Shown here one piece after another: positions 27,401-33,400 of a DNA stretch of 64,000 nucleotides. How positions within the stretch are numbered: the first letter of the stretch is position 1; each line of letters opens with the position of its first letter. This DNA comes from Antedon mediterranea. Its lineage: Eukaryota; Echinodermata; Crinoidea; Comatulida; Antedonidae. Both the position numbers and the translations under genes were made by a program. A model generated the notes under the pieces. That model searched no databases and was not told the origin of the DNA. It was given only the letters and a program-made list of their open reading frames with translations. Where the stretch lies: positions 24,295,070 through 24,359,069 of the forward strand of contig NC_092671.1 in the NCBI RefSeq assembly GCF_964355755.1, written 5' to 3'.

Positions 27401-30400
27401 TATAATAAATAATTGTAATGTTTTACAAAGCAATGGCTCAGCGTGATATTGTTTTGTTATGGCGTTCTAGGAAGTAGCCTTAATGCATACATTTATGTAA
27501 GGGTGTAGGTTTTTACAGGATGTAAAGTTTTATTTGTATTCATATTAAGGACAAGTCATGTGTGTCAAACAACAAATTTCCAATTTTAAATTTTTATGAA
27601 TATTGGACAATAAAAGTTTTTGAAATAGTGCATAATAAAGATGTACTGTATGTATATTATTGTTAAATACAATGAAAAATCTTTTTTACAAACAATTTTC
27701 CTAAATACATACAGTACCTAAATTTCTCACTAATTCCCAGTAATTTACAAAAAATAAAGAATGGAATGTGTTAGGATCTTACCATCAATTCTAAGACGTA
27801 ATTTGCAATCATCAAATCATTAGAAAGGGTAGTATTATACTTTCTAATATTATTATTGATAAGATATTAATAAGTTGACTTGCATGCTACATACAATTGA
27901 CAGGTTATTCGTCATCCTGACCATGTACCTGGTGGAACCATCCTCTGGGCACATCATGAAAAGCTTGTGGCAATAGATCAGCATGTAGCCTACCTAGGTG
28001 GTTTAGACATTTGCTATGGCCGCTGGGATGACTTTAAACATCGCCTTGTAGATGTAGGTTCTGCATTTACTGATAAGCATGAAAGTCCATATGCAACGAA
28101 GGTAAATATGTTTATGGATTTTGTTCTGTTTTTCAATTTCTCTAGCCTATGAGTTGTCATTTTGCATGACAGATATATTAACTATTTTATTGCATTTCAC
28201 TCAAATTGATGTAATATGAATTTGGATTTTTAAACAAAGTTTGACTCTTGTTTTTTTTTTTGGGTATAGAAACAGTTTGGTGGCTCCTTACAATACGATA
28301 GCATAGATGGTGGTGAACTGGACACCAGGACTGATGCTAATAGAATCGACAGTTTACGAGTACATTCTCTTAAAAAGTCTACATTACGCACAAGTGTTGA
28401 TCAAAGGCTCGACCAGATGGGTGTTGATGGTGCTCCTAAGTTATGGCCTGGCAAGGATTATTGTAACTTTATTGTAAGGGATGTGGCTGATCCGCATGAT
28501 GCATTTACAGGTAATTACCAGCCAAAACAAAGACAAACCAGTGGTGAATTTGTTTGCCATGTGTACTTGAGACACATAATCGGCCAATAGAATATTTCAT
28601 TTAAATTTGAGGAGATTTAATAATATGTTGCGTTTTAATGTTTAGTAATAAATGGTACATCCAGTTCTGTATGGTATTTAAATGGATATAGTTTTATTCA
28701 TGATTGAAAGACAATAAAAATATTTTAATTGACTTTCATTCCTTTGGCAAAAATGCGCTATATTATTTTTATTTTGTTATCTGTCAAGTCATAAGTTAAA
28801 ATAGACATTACTGTGTTTAATAAAAGATTGTGTACATTTTAAAGATAATGTAGATCGTTCAAAGACACCTCGTATGCCTTGGCACGATATAGCTTGTTCT
28901 GTTTCTGGAAAACTAGCTGCAGATGTCTCAAGACATTTTATACAAAGATGGAATGCATCTAAGGTAAGATTTAGGGCAATTGAACACATAAAGGAAAAAG
29001 TTAAAAGTTAGAAAAATACACTAATTTTAATCTATGGGGCAGCTAGCCTAAAAATAAGTTAGCAATAAACAACTATATTTAGGCTTTCTAGGCTTCACTA
29101 AACATTTTCCCTGTCTTCAATAGCAATTGTTTGGTGACAAAATTGTGTTCTCATGAAAATTGACGAAGCAAAATTTGTTAATACATCTAAAATGGAGCAA
29201 TAGCAAATTGCAACATTATGCTTGTTAAAAAGTAGATGGTATAGAAGCGAATCCCAACAATACCTTAAGTTGGTTATAGGAAGTGTACTCACCTTTAGTA
29301 TTGTTTTGTGGTTCACCGGGGTCACAAGTAAAGATAAGTCTACAACATGTTGTTAAGTATGCATCACGTATCATTGGAATTGAGCAGAGCTATATTGAAT
29401 CCATTTTTAAAAAGCGATTGATTAAGAAAACACATTTTATATTGCAAGATTTAAATCATCCCTTGAGTAACATATTTCAGGTATTACGTAGCGGTAGATG
29501 TCACTAGTCATTTATTTTTCGCAACAGCTTTTATCCAGATGCAATTCAATTTCCTCAATGAGAGACTGGATTGCAAGGGCCTACATTTTTGCTTGGTAGA
29601 AATTTAATTGTTTTAATTATTACTAATCTGGCCAAAAAATATATTGATTTGATTTGATTTTGTAAATCTCCTGCAATGTATTGTAGACATAGCAAGTAAA
29701 GTTGGTTTATTTTGATTTGTATTGTTTTTTATGTAGCTAAAAATTAATTGGCTAAAAAGAAAATCAGCATCAGCCCAGGCTCGTCCTTTTGATTATCTGC
29801 TTTAAGAGGGATAGGATTCAGTCATGATTTCCTCTTCTGAAAAGGTTAATAAAGGAAAAGGACTTCTAGGAACTTATTTTCAGAGGAATGACCCCAAAAA
29901 ACCTTCCTTTCAAAAACAATTCCTGTAATATCACTAAAACTTTTATATTTCACAATCAAACTTATTTGTATGGATTACATACTCAATAATATTATTTTAT
30001 TTTAATAGCTTCATGCTGTTGCATCATAGAAAAGATATCACTGTGATATTATACAAAATGAAAGTTTATGGGTGTAATGGTGCAAATAATGGCATGATGA
30101 GGTGAATAATGAAAGGTTATATTTCAACTCGGAAATTCAACGAGGCAAAGCCAAGTTGAAATACAGTATAACCTTTCATCATTCACCAAATGCCATTATT
30201 TGTCATCTAAATAGATTTCTGTCATTTGAATCATATTGAATAAAAGGTAGGCCTAGGCCTACATTTGATTACCATTGATTGAAACAGTAACATTTGGTTT
30301 TTAATTTTTGATTTTATAAACACAACTTTTACTATAGTGTTAATTATGTCAACGTCAAACAATACTAGCCTAATACTAACAAGCCTAGCTAGGCTAGAAG

Positions 30401-33400
30401 GCAACAATACCATTACGAAACTTTTACAGGCAACTGGAACTCATCTAATCACGTCTTGTAGAGATGATTAATTTAACAAAATCATACAAACGATCTAAAG
30501 CTAATATAAATGCCCTTTTTGGTATAAATTAGTAAATATCTCCAAAAAAATAACATTTAATCTTCGAAGTGGATAAACAAAATATGTGGCGCTGTTGTAT
30601 TTATAAAACAAAAGTATAAAAATTGTTATTTTTCGTACACGAAAAAAAGTACTATTGAATGACCGTTCAATAGTGCGCACTATTGCACGCCATGTGACCC
30701 ACAATCGTCCAATCAAATAAATTTATTTAGATGTTAAACATAATTTTTTTAATGAAAGTATAATTAATGTATGTGTTCCTGTACTCTTGTGTTGTAGATC
30801 ATTTCATAGTCTTTAAGACTTCAAATACTTTACTACCAATTGGCATTTAAAAATATACACTATTTTCAAGAATTCATCATGTTGCAGGTTGTGAACTGTT
30901 GAACGTTAATTTCTAATTTATACTGAAGATGGACATATTCAATTTTTTCCTTTCCTTAGCTTGAAAAAGTAAAGCAAAAAGATTCATATGTGCTATTGGT
31001 TCCAAAATCAACTTCAAAGATCAAAGTCCATGAAGCTTACAAGTTGCAAGGAACTCACTGCAAATGCCAGGTATAGAACAATTGTTTAATTTGTAGGCTT
31101 TAATGTACCCACATGCAAATCAGTAAAGGTTGTGAAAAAATCAGTTAGTAATGGATATTATATGATGTAAATATTTAATATATACACAATATGAATTATA
31201 AAAGAAAAATAAATTTTGCATTGCTCCTTTAACAAAGGTTCACTGCAGACATTTTCACTATTTATGCTGTATAAAAATAGGTTGAAACTACCTTATTTTT
31301 ATTTCAGCTTTTGCGTTCTATAGGCAGTTGGTCAAGTGGTATGAAATTCACAGAGGACTCTATACAGACCGCATATGTTCATGCCATTCAAACAGCTGAA
31401 CATTACATTTATATTGAGGTGTAATATCTATTTTTAAAATTTTAGTTTTTACGCACATTGCCAAGGATTACCAATAGTAATTAATCACTGCCCTATCAGA
31501 TAGGTGCTAATCCCCCTGACACGGTAGCTTTTTTTGTGAACCAGTTCACCCGGGTACCTCCCTACTCGTCTTGAATGGTGAACTGGGGTTTTTTAAAGTG
31601 CACACACTTTTAAACTACTGTACCTACGGTTTATAGTACTTATTTGAGAAGACTTGTTCCACCACCAAAACTAGAAGCGAGTCGACCTTAACACACCATG
31701 TACACTGTAACATGATCTTCAGTATTAGCTTGAACTACCTAACTACCGAATAAAGCTATATTCTGTATTTTACGTTTTAAAGAGAAATTAATTTTTTTTC
31801 CATCCTAATTTCTGTTACACATTTTTTATGTACGTTTAATATAATATAATGATCTAATATTTTTCCTAATTAACATTGTGATATCAATGACAATACATAA
31901 TACCCCAGCTTGAGTGTGCTTTAACTGAAGTAATACTTTATGAAAACTATGATTATTTCCACAGAACCAATTCTTTATATCGCTTATTGATGATTCTGAA
32001 GTAACTAATCAGATAGCTAATGCTCTATTCCAAAGGATAGTTAAGGCATACAGGTATGATGATGGTACGTGTTGTACCAGCTAATATATTTATTATTATT
32101 ATTATTATTATTTTTATTCAAATCACACTCACTGAAAATTTGTTTTCTTTTTTCGTTTTTCTGATTTACAAAGAAAAAAGCCCTATAATACAACAATATA
32201 CAGCTTTAGCTAATGTGTCTAACCTGCCTGCATTATTATTTTAACTTTATTCCAGTTTAAACTAATGCATTTTATTTTAACATATTTGATTAAATCCAAT
32301 ACCACACAAGTATTGTATTTTTGTAACAAACAGACTTCAACAGTCGACAACCCGACACACAGTTCTGTAAGAAAAGAGCATTATATAAACATATTATTAT
32401 AATAATTTGTCAGGTCTTTTTCCTGATCCTTACATAAGTTATATTTTAAAACATTTGTAAACAAATTTGTAAGTAATTCTTGGGTGGGAGTATAATCTAC
32501 AACCTCCACATCACCAGCTTGATTCATTCTTATGTACTATTAAAGTACCATTGAAGTACAATTTATGTCATAGTAGGGCAAAAAAAATCTGACATTAATA
32601 ATAGCCCTGCCATCGCAATAGTTATAAAATCATCATCCATGTCTGAATATTCTAACCAATGGTAAACATTTGTAAATAAAGTGATTATTCCTAAATGACG
32701 TATTGGTGGCGATGAGGATCATTAGGATTGCTGCAGTTTCTTATTCAAGCATCCATTTCCAGCTGATTCTGATATTTATTTGTGTGGTTGTAAACTTCAA
32801 ATTATAATAAATACAAAATCTTTCACCAAGGTTAATGAAATATTATAGGCTGTAAATAACATCCAAATATGCATATACAGTAGCCTGAAAAACTGTAAAA
32901 ATACAATATGCATATACAGTAGGCTGAAAAACTGTAAAAATACAATAATTTACTATGGATGAAATCTATTTTTCTCTGTGGCCAACATGTGAGCCTAGCC
33001 CTTGAGAATCAATTTATAAAAGTGCCATTAGTAATGTAATTTAAATTCAATTACTTTAAAACAGTGGTGTGTTGCAAAACAATCAAATTGTGTTGTGTAT
33101 TCAAATTACAATGCTGTATTTTTAGTATTTGTTCCACAGTTTGACAACAAAATAAATAATAGTAGTCAATAAATTTAATTCAATAAATATTATTCTAGAA
33201 TGCTGATTGAATTGCAATATATAGTAGAAACTAAATGTACATTTATCTATAATCTTGTAAAGTGATAACATACTGTAAGGAGATATTGATATTCTAACTG
33301 ATAAAGTTACGATATAATAAGAGCACTCTGAAATCACTGAAAGTATGTTATAACAATGCTTTACGTTTGCTGCTGAAGCAGCCTAGACATTGTAGTGCTT

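Larger units (their letters stand above)
28990..30955. other. Intron with LINE tail and a foldback repeat
   Basis: Contains the LINE end at 29275-29600, a hairpin-forming repeat at 30085-30205 and a palindrome at 30666-30683. No further exon. Confidence 0.5.
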
